This document shows, piece after piece, positions 16,075 through 23,380 of a stretch of 35,392 nt of DNA. Origin of the DNA: RGIG4079 sp045576735 (GTDB lineage Bacteria > Bacteroidota > Bacteroidia > Bacteroidales > Muribaculaceae); assembly GCA_045576735.1 (NCBI GenBank), contig JAZNGZ010000110.1, positions 1 to 35,392 on the forward strand. The letters are read 5' to 3'. The position numbers and the translations under genes were made by a program. Below the pieces are notes generated by a model. The model ran no database searches. It was not told the DNA's origin and saw only the letters and a program-made list of their open reading frames with translations. The stretch's first letter is position 1; every line of letters begins with the position of its first letter.

Positions 16075-19000
16075 ATGATTTCTCGACGTTTTTTAAGAAT
16101 TTTATGTGTAAGTGCCGCTATTCTAGTGGGAATAGGTTGGGCCAATGCTTATACGCCATCATATTACGCAGCTAACTCAAAGCTCAATACCGGGCATTGG
16201 GTAAAAGTTAAAGTAAACGAAATAGGAATGCAAGAAATCTCATATGACCAACTTCGCGAATTGGGATTCTCTGACCCTTCAAAAGTGTGCGTTTATGGCT
16301 ATGGAGGCACTTTGCTCACAAAAAACACATTTGACACCAGCCTTCCCGACGACCTTCCCGCCGTGCCGGTTTATTATGGCGCCGACAAAATCATATTCTA
16401 TGGCGAACCCGACGTAAGAGTGAACCTCGGCAATGGTGAAACAAAAATCGAAGTATTACGCAACGTATATGCAACAGCAGGATACTATTTCCTAAGCGAC
16501 TACAATCAAGATGCGTCTAAGATACCAGCTTCTAAAAACTACAACTTAAGCAACATTCTTTCAAGAGAATATCACAACAATATCCTCTATATCGAAAACG
16601 AGGTTGAAAACCCGGGACAAGCAGGAACATTCTTTTTTGACAAAAGCCTTCTCATCGGGCCGCAAAGCTACACATTCAACATTCACAAACCATATGTTAG
16701 CGACGTTTCGGCTGTGTTTAAATACAACTACGGAGCTAAAGTGCCTGTATATACAGCGCTAAATGTTGAGTTTGATTATCCCGATTCGCTTATTACCAAA
16801 ACAAAAAACAACCAGGTAATCCCCACTTCTCTCGAATCGCAATATTTCTATACCAGCGATGGCGAAATTCAATTTTTAATGACCGACTCGACTCCAAATG
16901 AGCTCTCTTTCAACATCTCATTCCCCTCTGAGAAAAAAGCTACTTATGCAGCAGTCGATAACGCCTATATTATCTATCGTCGCAAAAACGATTTTAACGG
17001 TGAGGCTCAAATGAGAATGTCGTTTGTACAAGCCAACCAAAACACCAATTTCATCATCTCTAACGGCAACGAAAACATTCAAGTGTGGAATGTGACCAAT
17101 CCACTCAACATTTATCCTCACACTCTAAAATATAACGAAAGCACCAAGAGACTTATCGGCACATTTGACAAGTCATATAGCTACTCAACAACAGGCAACC
17201 CATGCCTCATAGCTTTTGACCCCACTAAAGAAATGCACAAAGTGGAAATTGTGGGACAAGTAAAAAACCAAAGTCTCCACAACTTGTCAACCCCTACTAT
17301 GGTCATTATCACCAATGACCTATGCCAACCATATGCCGAACAAGTGGCTCAAGCTCACCGCGACTATCAAAAATTTGACGTAGTGGTTGTAAAGCAAAAA
17401 GAAATATTCAATGAATTTTCATCGGGCACTCCATCGGCAATGGGCTACCGACGCTTCATCAAAATGCTTTATGACCGCAACAAAAGCAAATTGAAATACC
17501 TCTTATTATTTGGAGAAGGCTCATGGGACAACCGTGGATTGATTTTCCCAAAAGAAGACCGATTGCTCACTTATCAAGCCGAAATCGTTGAGGACGCACG
17601 CAGCGCGGCAAAATCATTCTGCGGAGACTCATACTTTGGCATGCTCAACGACAACTACACACCCGATTACTTCTACAACACCGAAGTGGTGATTGGCATT
17701 GGACGTATCCCTGCTCAAACCGAAACAAACGCCCAAGCAATCACAAACAAAATCATCAACTACCTAAAAAATCCGCCCACTGCCGCCCTATACAATAGAG
17801 CTCTTATTCTTGCCGACGAAGGCGATGGCTACGGGCACATCATGCAACAAGAAGAAAACATCGACTCGATTATAGCTATCTCGCCTGCAACAACTTGCAC
17901 ACGCGCATTTAGCACATTCTACCCATCAAGCGACAAAGACGCGCCCGAAGCTCGCGACCTAATCACACAATCGCTCAACCGAGGCCAAATTTTATTCAAT
18001 TTTGCCGGTCACGGAGCCGAAGTGTCATTCACTCCAAAAAACCTCTGGACAGCAAACAATATCAAAGAAACATCCTACAACTATCCTCCATTTGCCATGT
18101 TTGCCACTTGCGATGCATTCTCATTTGACCGTCGCGACGGAGGTATGGCAGAGCAGTCACTATACAAAGAAGATGGCGGTTTCATTGCCGTTGTAGCTGC
18201 AAGCCGCACTGTTTACATGCAATTTAATCAATATATCAACCGTGCATTCACTTGCGAATTATTTAAAGCTTCAAACAATGAATGTATTGGCGACGTATAC
18301 CGCAAAGCTCGCAACCGTGCATCTACCGAGATTAGCGACCGCACTCTTGGGGTTAACACTATGTGTTACAACCTCGCCGGAGACCCTGCACTACCATTAT
18401 ACAAACCCACTCTCAATGTGGTGACAACCTCGATTAATGACGTAGATATTGAAGCGGTTACCGACTCTGCCTCTTACCCAGTGATTAACCCTCTCGCTAA
18501 AAACGTCATAAAAGGTAACATCGTAGATAAAAAAGGCAATCTACAAAACACATTTAATGGTACGATTACCCTCACTATATACGATGGCCCATCGATTAAC
18601 TCGGCCTACTCTGTAAAAAGCGGCAACTCTACCCAAGAAGTCATTGAGTTCAATGGTTCTACAATAACCTCTCCCATTAGTTCATATTGCAAAAGCGATA
18701 GTGTTGCGATTGTATTTGACGAAAGCCAAATGACCGAAATCTCTACAACCGTAACCAACGGAGAATTTGAAATAGCACTCGTTACGCCATCGCCTCAAAA
18801 AGCCAATTCGATTAACCGCATCACATATTTCGCGATAAGCAACGACAAACGCACTCGCGCATCGGGTTATTTCAACTATGTAAAAGTAAGTGAATATAAT
18901 GCAGAAAATGCTATTGACGATACTACAGCTCCGATAATAGAACAATGCTATATCAACGAACCGTCATTCAACAACGGCGACATCGTAGATGGCAATTTCA

Positions 19001-19548
19001 CGTTCTATGCAACTATCGGCGCCGATGAAACAGGATTAAATACCGCCAACAATGCTATCGGTTCGGCCGCGACGCTCACTCTCGACGGTAAAAAATCATT
19101 CCCATTTGCAAGTTCGGCCATAACAAGCAATGCCGACGGATCGGCTCAATTATCGTTTATCATCAACGACATTGAGGACGGTGAGCACACATTGACATTA
19201 AGCATAAAAGACAATGCCGGCAACATCGCAACAAAAACAATATCATTTGTAGTAATAAACCGCGCTGCAAATGTGACTTTGAACGTAGCCGAAGCTCCCG
19301 CGCGCACCGAAGCAACATTCAACATTGACCACAACTTCCCACAAGAACCATCAGGTCGAATAGTTATTGAAGACTGCAACGGAAACACAGTATTCACAAA
19401 AGATAATTGCTCATTCCCCTACACATGGAATCTTAAAGACACAAACGGCAATGCTGTCAACGACGGCAACTATAAAGCCTACGTCATTCTAAAAGGTGGT
19501 AATATCTACGGAAGTTCCAACAAGATTGAATTAATAGTCGTTAAATAA
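16075..19548 (+). CDS. porU: PorU, type IX secretion sortase (paralog 2, likely the canonical copy)
   Basis: 1157 residues, the usual PorU length. A signal peptide covers about 1-25. The N-terminal domain has G-F-S-D-P-S-K-V-C-V-Y-G-Y-G-G near 63-77, nearly identical to the same block in paralog 1. The C25 peptidase domain (about 409-767) has His646 (F-A-G-H-G) and Cys679 (A-T-C-D-A), again 33 residues apart, plus the late L-A-G-D-P-A motif. The C-terminal ~80 residues are a sorting-type beta domain ending I-E-L-I-V-V-K, as in type IX cargo. PorU cuts off the C-terminal signal of secreted proteins and attaches them to the cell surface. Its position before porV and ispF matches the order known from Porphyromonas. 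It is preceded by rex and the FAH-like gene without room for a clear promoter. Confidence 0.88.
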   Translation: MISRRFLRILCVSAAILVGIGWANAYTPSYYAANSKLNTGHWVKVKVNEIGMQEISYDQLRELGFSDPSKVCVYGYGGTLLTKNTFDTSLPDDLPAVPVYYGADKIIFYGEPDVRVNLGNGETKIEVLRNVYATAGYYFLSDYNQDASKIPASKNYNLSNILSREYHNNILYIENEVENPGQAGTFFFDKSLLIGPQSYTFNIHKPYVSDVSAVFKYNYGAKVPVYTALNVEFDYPDSLITKTKNNQVIPTSLESQYFYTSDGEIQFLMTDSTPNELSFNISFPSEKKATYAAVDNAYIIYRRKNDFNGEAQMRMSFVQANQNTNFIISNGNENIQVWNVTNPLNIYPHTLKYNESTKRLIGTFDKSYSYSTTGNPCLIAFDPTKEMHKVEIVGQVKNQSLHNLSTPTMVIITNDLCQPYAEQVAQAHRDYQKFDVVVVKQKEIFNEFSSGTPSAMGYRRFIKMLYDRNKSKLKYLLLFGEGSWDNRGLIFPKEDRLLTYQAEIVEDARSAAKSFCGDSYFGMLNDNYTPDYFYNTEVVIGIGRIPAQTETNAQAITNKIINYLKNPPTAALYNRALILADEGDGYGHIMQQEENIDSIIAISPATTCTRAFSTFYPSSDKDAPEARDLITQSLNRGQILFNFAGHGAEVSFTPKNLWTANNIKETSYNYPPFAMFATCDAFSFDRRDGGMAEQSLYKEDGGFIAVVAASRTVYMQFNQYINRAFTCELFKASNNECIGDVYRKARNRASTEISDRTLGVNTMCYNLAGDPALPLYKPTLNVVTTSINDVDIEAVTDSASYPVINPLAKNVIKGNIVDKKGNLQNTFNGTITLTIYDGPSINSAYSVKSGNSTQEVIEFNGSTITSPISSYCKSDSVAIVFDESQMTEISTTVTNGEFEIALVTPSPQKANSINRITYFAISNDKRTRASGYFNYVKVSEYNAENAIDDTTAPIIEQCYINEPSFNNGDIVDGNFTFYATIGADETGLNTANNAIGSAATLTLDGKKSFPFASSAITSNADGSAQLSFIINDIEDGEHTLTLSIKDNAGNIATKTISFVVINRAANVTLNVAEAPARTEATFNIDHNFPQEPSGRIVIEDCNGNTVFTKDNCSFPYTWNLKDTNGNAVNDGNYKAYVILKGGNIYGSSNKIELIVVK

Positions 19549-19572
19549 AGACACTCCACATAATCAAATTGT

Positions 19573-19608
19573 AGCCCTCCGCATTAACCGGAGGGCTTTT
19601 ATTTTCAC
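19573..19608 (+). terminator. Intrinsic terminator after porU
   Basis: AGCCCTCCG (19573-19581) pairs with CGGAGGGCT (19589-19597) around a 7-base loop, followed by a T-rich tract. It separates porU transcription from porV. Confidence 0.85.
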
Positions 19609-19665
19609 TAAAATATCATAATCACAATGCCATAAGCAATAAATCGGCTTTTTTTTAGTTTATAT

Positions 19666-19677
19666 ATGTAGCTACAT
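19666..19677. promoter_or_regulatory. Perfect 12-bp palindrome just upstream of porV
   Basis: ATGTAGCTACAT is a perfect inverted repeat ending 11 bases before the porV start. No clear TAnnTTTG box is seen in the 130-base gap, so this may be an operator or part of an alternative-sigma promoter. The role is unproven. Confidence 0.35.
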
Positions 19678-19688
19678 TCTAAAATAAT

Positions 19689-20897
19689 ATGAATAAGAGA
19701 TTAAAAAATATCGTAATAGGCTTACTAGCCATAGCAATGTGCGCTCCAATAGTCAACGCACAAGAAGCAACCGGGAAAAACGAATTTAACCCTGTTCAAA
19801 CCGGTGTAAACTCTCTAAACATCGCGCCCGATGCTCGTGGTGCGTCAATGGGTGACCTTGGTGTCGCAACCGACCCCGATGTAAACTCTCAATATTGGAA
19901 CCCCTCAAAATATGCATTTGCATATAGTCGTGGAGCTGTTTCATTGAGCTACACCCCTTGGTTAAGAAAACTCGTTAACGACATCTTCCTTGCCAACGTG
20001 GCAGGTTATTGGAAACTCGGCAGCAACGACAACCAAGCAGTGAGTGCCTCACTTCGCTACTTCTCTCTTGGTGAAGTAAACACTTCTGACCAATCGGGAG
20101 TATCGACTCAAAGTCTCAACCCCTATGAAATGTCGGTCGACTTGGGCTATTCACGCAAATTATCTGAAAAATTCTCAATGGGTGTGGCATTCCGCTATAT
20201 CTACTCCGACTTAGGCTTCTCTAACTCATATGCCGGCGACCAAACATCGGGCGCCTCAGCATTTGCAGCCGACATCGCAGGTTACTATACTACATTTCCT
20301 ATGATTGGTCGCAACGAATGTCAATGGTCATGGGGTTGGAATATTTCAAACATCGGTTCAAAAATATCTTACAACAATGGTGAAGACCCCGCATTCCTTC
20401 CCACAAACCTAAGAATAGGTACTACATTTACATTCCCTCTTGCCGACTATCACAATCTCGCTATATCAGTTGATGCCAACAAGTTATTAGTTCCTACCAA
20501 ACCTCGTGAAAGCGACTTTAGCGATGATACGGAGGGACAACAAGCCTATCTCGATGCCCTTGAAGACTGGGAAAACATGTCGTCAATATCAGGTATCTTC
20601 AAATCTTTTAATGATGCACCGGGTGGTCTCAAAGAGGAACTTCGCGAAATAACCTACTCTATTGGTGCTGAATACAACTACAACCAACAATTCTTCCTTC
20701 GTGCCGGATATTTCTACGAAAACGAATTTAAAGGAAACCGCCAATACTTTGGTCTAGGAGCCGGTTTTGCCCTCAACGTGTTGAAACTTGATGCTTCATA
20801 TATGCTTGCAACAGCCCAAACATCACCCCTCGACCAAACACTCCGTTTCACACTCACATTTGACATGGACGGACTTAAAGAATTGATGGGCAAATAA
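19689..20897 (+). CDS. porV: PorV, type IX secretion outer-membrane shuttle protein
   Basis: 402 residues. A signal peptide (about 1-24, cleavage after V-N-A) is followed by the typical PorV start, N-P-V-Q-T-G-V-N-S-L-N-I-A-P-D-A-R-G-A-S-M-G, and N-S-Q-Y-W-N-P-S-K-Y near 66-75. The remainder alternates aromatic and polar residues as in FadL-like outer-membrane beta-barrels and ends in L-R-F-T-L-T-F-D-M-D. PorV collects cargo from the translocon and hands it to PorU. It has its own 5' region behind the porU terminator, and ispF begins 24 bases downstream, an order shared with Porphyromonas. Confidence 0.92.
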   Translation: MNKRLKNIVIGLLAIAMCAPIVNAQEATGKNEFNPVQTGVNSLNIAPDARGASMGDLGVATDPDVNSQYWNPSKYAFAYSRGAVSLSYTPWLRKLVNDIFLANVAGYWKLGSNDNQAVSASLRYFSLGEVNTSDQSGVSTQSLNPYEMSVDLGYSRKLSEKFSMGVAFRYIYSDLGFSNSYAGDQTSGASAFAADIAGYYTTFPMIGRNECQWSWGWNISNIGSKISYNNGEDPAFLPTNLRIGTTFTFPLADYHNLAISVDANKLLVPTKPRESDFSDDTEGQQAYLDALEDWENMSSISGIFKSFNDAPGGLKEELREITYSIGAEYNYNQQFFLRAGYFYENEFKGNRQYFGLGAGFALNVLKLDASYMLATAQTSPLDQTLRFTLTFDMDGLKELMGK

Positions 20898-20921
20898 TAA
20901 TCACATCAACCTACAACTACA

Positions 20922-21395
20922 ATGATACGCATAGGGCAAGGAATAGATGTGCACAAACTCGTGGAAGGTCGCGACTTGTGGATTGCCGGAGTAAAAATCC
21001 CCTATCATTTGGGACTTTTAGGCCATAGTGATGCTGATGTTGCACTTCACGCTCTTAGCGATGCTCTATTAGGAGCTGCAGCTATGCGCGATATAGGTTA
21101 CCACTTCCCCGACACCGACCCTAAATATAAAGGTGCCGACTCGAGAGTATTGCTTCGCCGTGTGAGAGAAATGCTTGAGGAAAAAGGATACTCAATAGTG
21201 AATGTGGATGTCACAATCGCAGCCCAAGCCCCTAAAATGTTACCACACATTCCCCTGATGATCGACAATATTGCCTCAGACCTACTCATTGATAATGACT
21301 TTGTATCGGTCAAAGCCACTACAACCGAACGACTTGGTTTTACCGGGCGTGGCGAAGGGATAGCAGCATTTGCCGTAGCTCTGATTGAGAAATAA
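20922..21395 (+). CDS. ispF: 2-C-methyl-D-erythritol 2,4-cyclodiphosphate synthase
   Basis: 157 residues, standard length. IspF makes the cyclic diphosphate intermediate of the non-mevalonate isoprenoid pathway in the cytoplasm, acting as a trimer with a bound metal. The opening R-I-G-Q-G-I-D-V-H gives the metal ligands Asp9 and His11, and L-H-A-L-S-D-A-L-L-G supplies His43. G-H-S-D-A-D (34-39), F-P-D-T-D-P and the C-terminal K-A-T-T-T-E-R-L-G-F-T-G-R-G-E-G complete the signature. It follows porV by 24 bases and is probably cotranscribed with it; the downstream rimP operon has its own promoter. Confidence 0.97.
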   Translation: MIRIGQGIDVHKLVEGRDLWIAGVKIPYHLGLLGHSDADVALHALSDALLGAAAMRDIGYHFPDTDPKYKGADSRVLLRRVREMLEEKGYSIVNVDVTIAAQAPKMLPHIPLMIDNIASDLLIDNDFVSVKATTTERLGFTGRGEGIAAFAVALIEK

Positions 21396-21482
21396 TAGAG
21401 TTAAAGTTTATTAATCGGCCTATTATAAAAGTTAATTTTTCTTATAACTAAAAGCAAAAACAACTCACACGCAAGCATTAAG

Positions 21483-21513
21483 TTGCAAAGCGTTGAAAAA
21501 TATTGTAATTTTG
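21483..21513 (+). promoter_or_regulatory. Promoter of the rimP-nusA-infB operon
   Basis: TAATTTTG (21506-21513) matches TAnnTTTG; a partial -33 box (GTTG ending at 21485) lies 20 bases upstream. Transcription should start near 21519-21521, only about ten bases before a terminator-like hairpin. Confidence 0.6.
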
Positions 21514-21529
21514 CACTTGAAATAGTCAC

Positions 21530-21558
21530 GGAGGAGGCAGTAGCTTCCTCCTTTTTAT
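21530..21558 (+). terminator. Attenuator-like hairpin in the rimP leader
   Basis: GGAGGAGG (21530-21537) pairs with CTTCCTCC (21544-21551), with one G-U pair, around a 6-base loop, followed directly by TTTTTATT. It lies downstream of the apparent operon promoter and 16 bases before rimP, so it should sit within the 5' leader and not simply end ispF transcription. Control by NusA or another factor is an inference. Confidence 0.65.
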
Positions 21559-21573
21559 TAAACATATTAAACA

Positions 21574-22041
21574 ATGATTGACAAACAGCTACTAATCGAA
21601 ACTGTTGAGCAAGCGATTGATGGCACATCAATTTTTATCGTTGACGTAAAAATCAATCCGGGAAATGCCATTGTAGTAGAAATCGACAGCCCCGATAATA
21701 TCGACCTCGACACTTGCGCATCAATAACACGCAAAATTGAAGCCGTATTTGATCGCGATGCCGAAGACTACGAACTTGAAGTGGGCTCAGCCGGTCTCAC
21801 ATCGCCATTCAAGGTAAAAGGTCAATATCTTAAAAACATTGGCAACGAAGTAGAAGTGCTCACATGCGACGGACGCAAAATGCAAGGCGTGCTCACCGAG
21901 GTGGGCGACGATGATTTCACTATCGAAGTAGCTAAAAAAGTGAAAGAACCGGGAGCCAAACGACCCACAATCGTTATGGAACCCACAACTCTAAAAATCG
22001 ACAACACTAAATCAGTAAAATATTTAATTAACTTCAAATAA
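21574..22041 (+). CDS. rimP: Ribosome maturation factor RimP
   Basis: 155 residues. RimP assists late assembly of the 30S subunit in the cytoplasm. The family pattern is present: V-D-V-K-I-N-P-G-N-A-I-V-V-E-I-D near residues 23-38, the D-L-D-T-C-A-S-I-T-R-K-I-E block near 44-58, and Y-E-L-E-V-G-S-A-G-L-T-S-P-F near 68-81, corresponding to the E-V-S-S-P-G-L-x-R-P-L signature. The C-terminal half is the Sm-like domain. It is the first gene of the usual rimP-nusA-infB order, 15 bases from nusA. Confidence 0.92.
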   Translation: MIDKQLLIETVEQAIDGTSIFIVDVKINPGNAIVVEIDSPDNIDLDTCASITRKIEAVFDRDAEDYELEVGSAGLTSPFKVKGQYLKNIGNEVEVLTCDGRKMQGVLTEVGDDDFTIEVAKKVKEPGAKRPTIVMEPTTLKIDNTKSVKYLINFK

Positions 22042-22056
22042 ATTTATAACCACAAA

Positions 22057-23313
22057 ATGGCTAAAAAAGAGGAAGCACCAAATATGGTGGAAAGATTTGC
22101 CGAGTTTAAAGAACTAAAAAACATCGACAAAACCACAATGATAAGCGTTTTGGAAGAATCATTCCGTAACGTGCTCGCCAAAATGTTTGGCACTGATGAA
22201 AATCTCGACGTAATTATGAACCCCGACAAAGGTGACGTTCAGATTTTCCAAAACCTCGAAGTTGTTCCCGATGGAGAAGTTACCGACCCTAACATGCAAA
22301 TAAGCCTCAGCGATGCTCGTGCCGACAACGACCCCGATGCCGAAATTGGCGAAGAGCACACAAAAGAAATTATTTTTGCCAACTTCGGACGTCGTGCAAT
22401 CCTCAACTTGCGCCAAACGCTCCAATCAAAAATTCTCGACCTTCAAAAAGAAGCAATCTACACAAAATTCAAAGAACTTGAAGGCGAATTGGTTACCGGA
22501 GAAGTTTATCAAACATGGTCAAAAGAAACCCTTTTGCTCGATGATGACAAAAATGAGCTCTTGTTACCTAAGAGCGAATCAATCCCCGGCGATTTCTTCC
22601 GCAAAGGCGAAACAGTGAGAGCCGTTGTTGCTAATGTTGACAACAAAAACAACAACCCTAAAATCACCGTATCACGCACCAACGAGAATTTTCTTCGCCG
22701 TCTATTCGAACTTGAAGTGCCCGAAATTCACGATGGTCTCATCAATATCCGCGCGGTTGCTCGCATCCCGGGAGAACGCGCTAAAATAGCTGTTGAAAGC
22801 TACGACGAACGCATTGACCCGGTAGGTGCTTGTGTTGGTGTAAAAGGCTCTCGCATCCATGGCATCGTACGCGAGCTTCGCAACGAAAACATCGATGTGA
22901 TACCCTACACTTCAAACCCTGCTCTTTTCATCGAGCGCGCACTTAGCCCTGCAAAACCATCATCAATGCGTCTTGATAACGAAGCAAAAAAAGCCGAAGT
23001 ATTCCTTCGTCCCGAAGATGTTTCATTGGCCATTGGCAAAGGTGGTTTAAATATAAAATTGGCTTCAATGCTCACAGGATATGTTATCGATGTATACCGC
23101 GAAGGTGCATATGAAGACGAAGACATCTATCTTGACGACTTTAAAGATGAAATCGAACCTTGGATTATCGAAACTCTCAAAGATATAGGATGTGTAACAG
23201 CTAAAGCAGTAATCAACACTCCTCGTCAAGAACTCATTGACAAAGCCGACCTCGAAGAAGACACCGTTGACGAAGTGCTTCAAATCCTCAAAGCCGAATT
23301 TGAAGACGATTAA
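22057..23313 (+). CDS. nusA: Transcription termination/antitermination factor NusA
   Basis: 418 residues. NusA binds RNA polymerase and acts in pausing, termination and antitermination. The N-terminal polymerase-binding domain (about 1-140) is followed by an S1 domain (about 145-215, with L-V-T-G-E-V-Y) and two KH domains: G-A-C-V-G-V-K-G-S-R-I near 262-272, and A-I-G-K-G-G-L-N-I-K-L-A near 325-336. The short C-terminal region has one helix-hairpin segment instead of the long acidic repeats of E. coli NusA (495 residues), which is normal outside the gammaproteobacteria. It is part of the operon with rimP and infB; its own leader hairpin makes self-regulation possible. Confidence 0.95.
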   Translation: MAKKEEAPNMVERFAEFKELKNIDKTTMISVLEESFRNVLAKMFGTDENLDVIMNPDKGDVQIFQNLEVVPDGEVTDPNMQISLSDARADNDPDAEIGEEHTKEIIFANFGRRAILNLRQTLQSKILDLQKEAIYTKFKELEGELVTGEVYQTWSKETLLLDDDKNELLLPKSESIPGDFFRKGETVRAVVANVDNKNNNPKITVSRTNENFLRRLFELEVPEIHDGLINIRAVARIPGERAKIAVESYDERIDPVGACVGVKGSRIHGIVRELRNENIDVIPYTSNPALFIERALSPAKPSSMRLDNEAKKAEVFLRPEDVSLAIGKGGLNIKLASMLTGYVIDVYREGAYEDEDIYLDDFKDEIEPWIIETLKDIGCVTAKAVINTPRQELIDKADLEEDTVDEVLQILKAEFEDD

Positions 23314-23380
23314 TCAACCCTTCATTATATATTTTCCTTCTCCTCTAATTCAAATAAAGCAGTAATTCTTAAATAGACAT

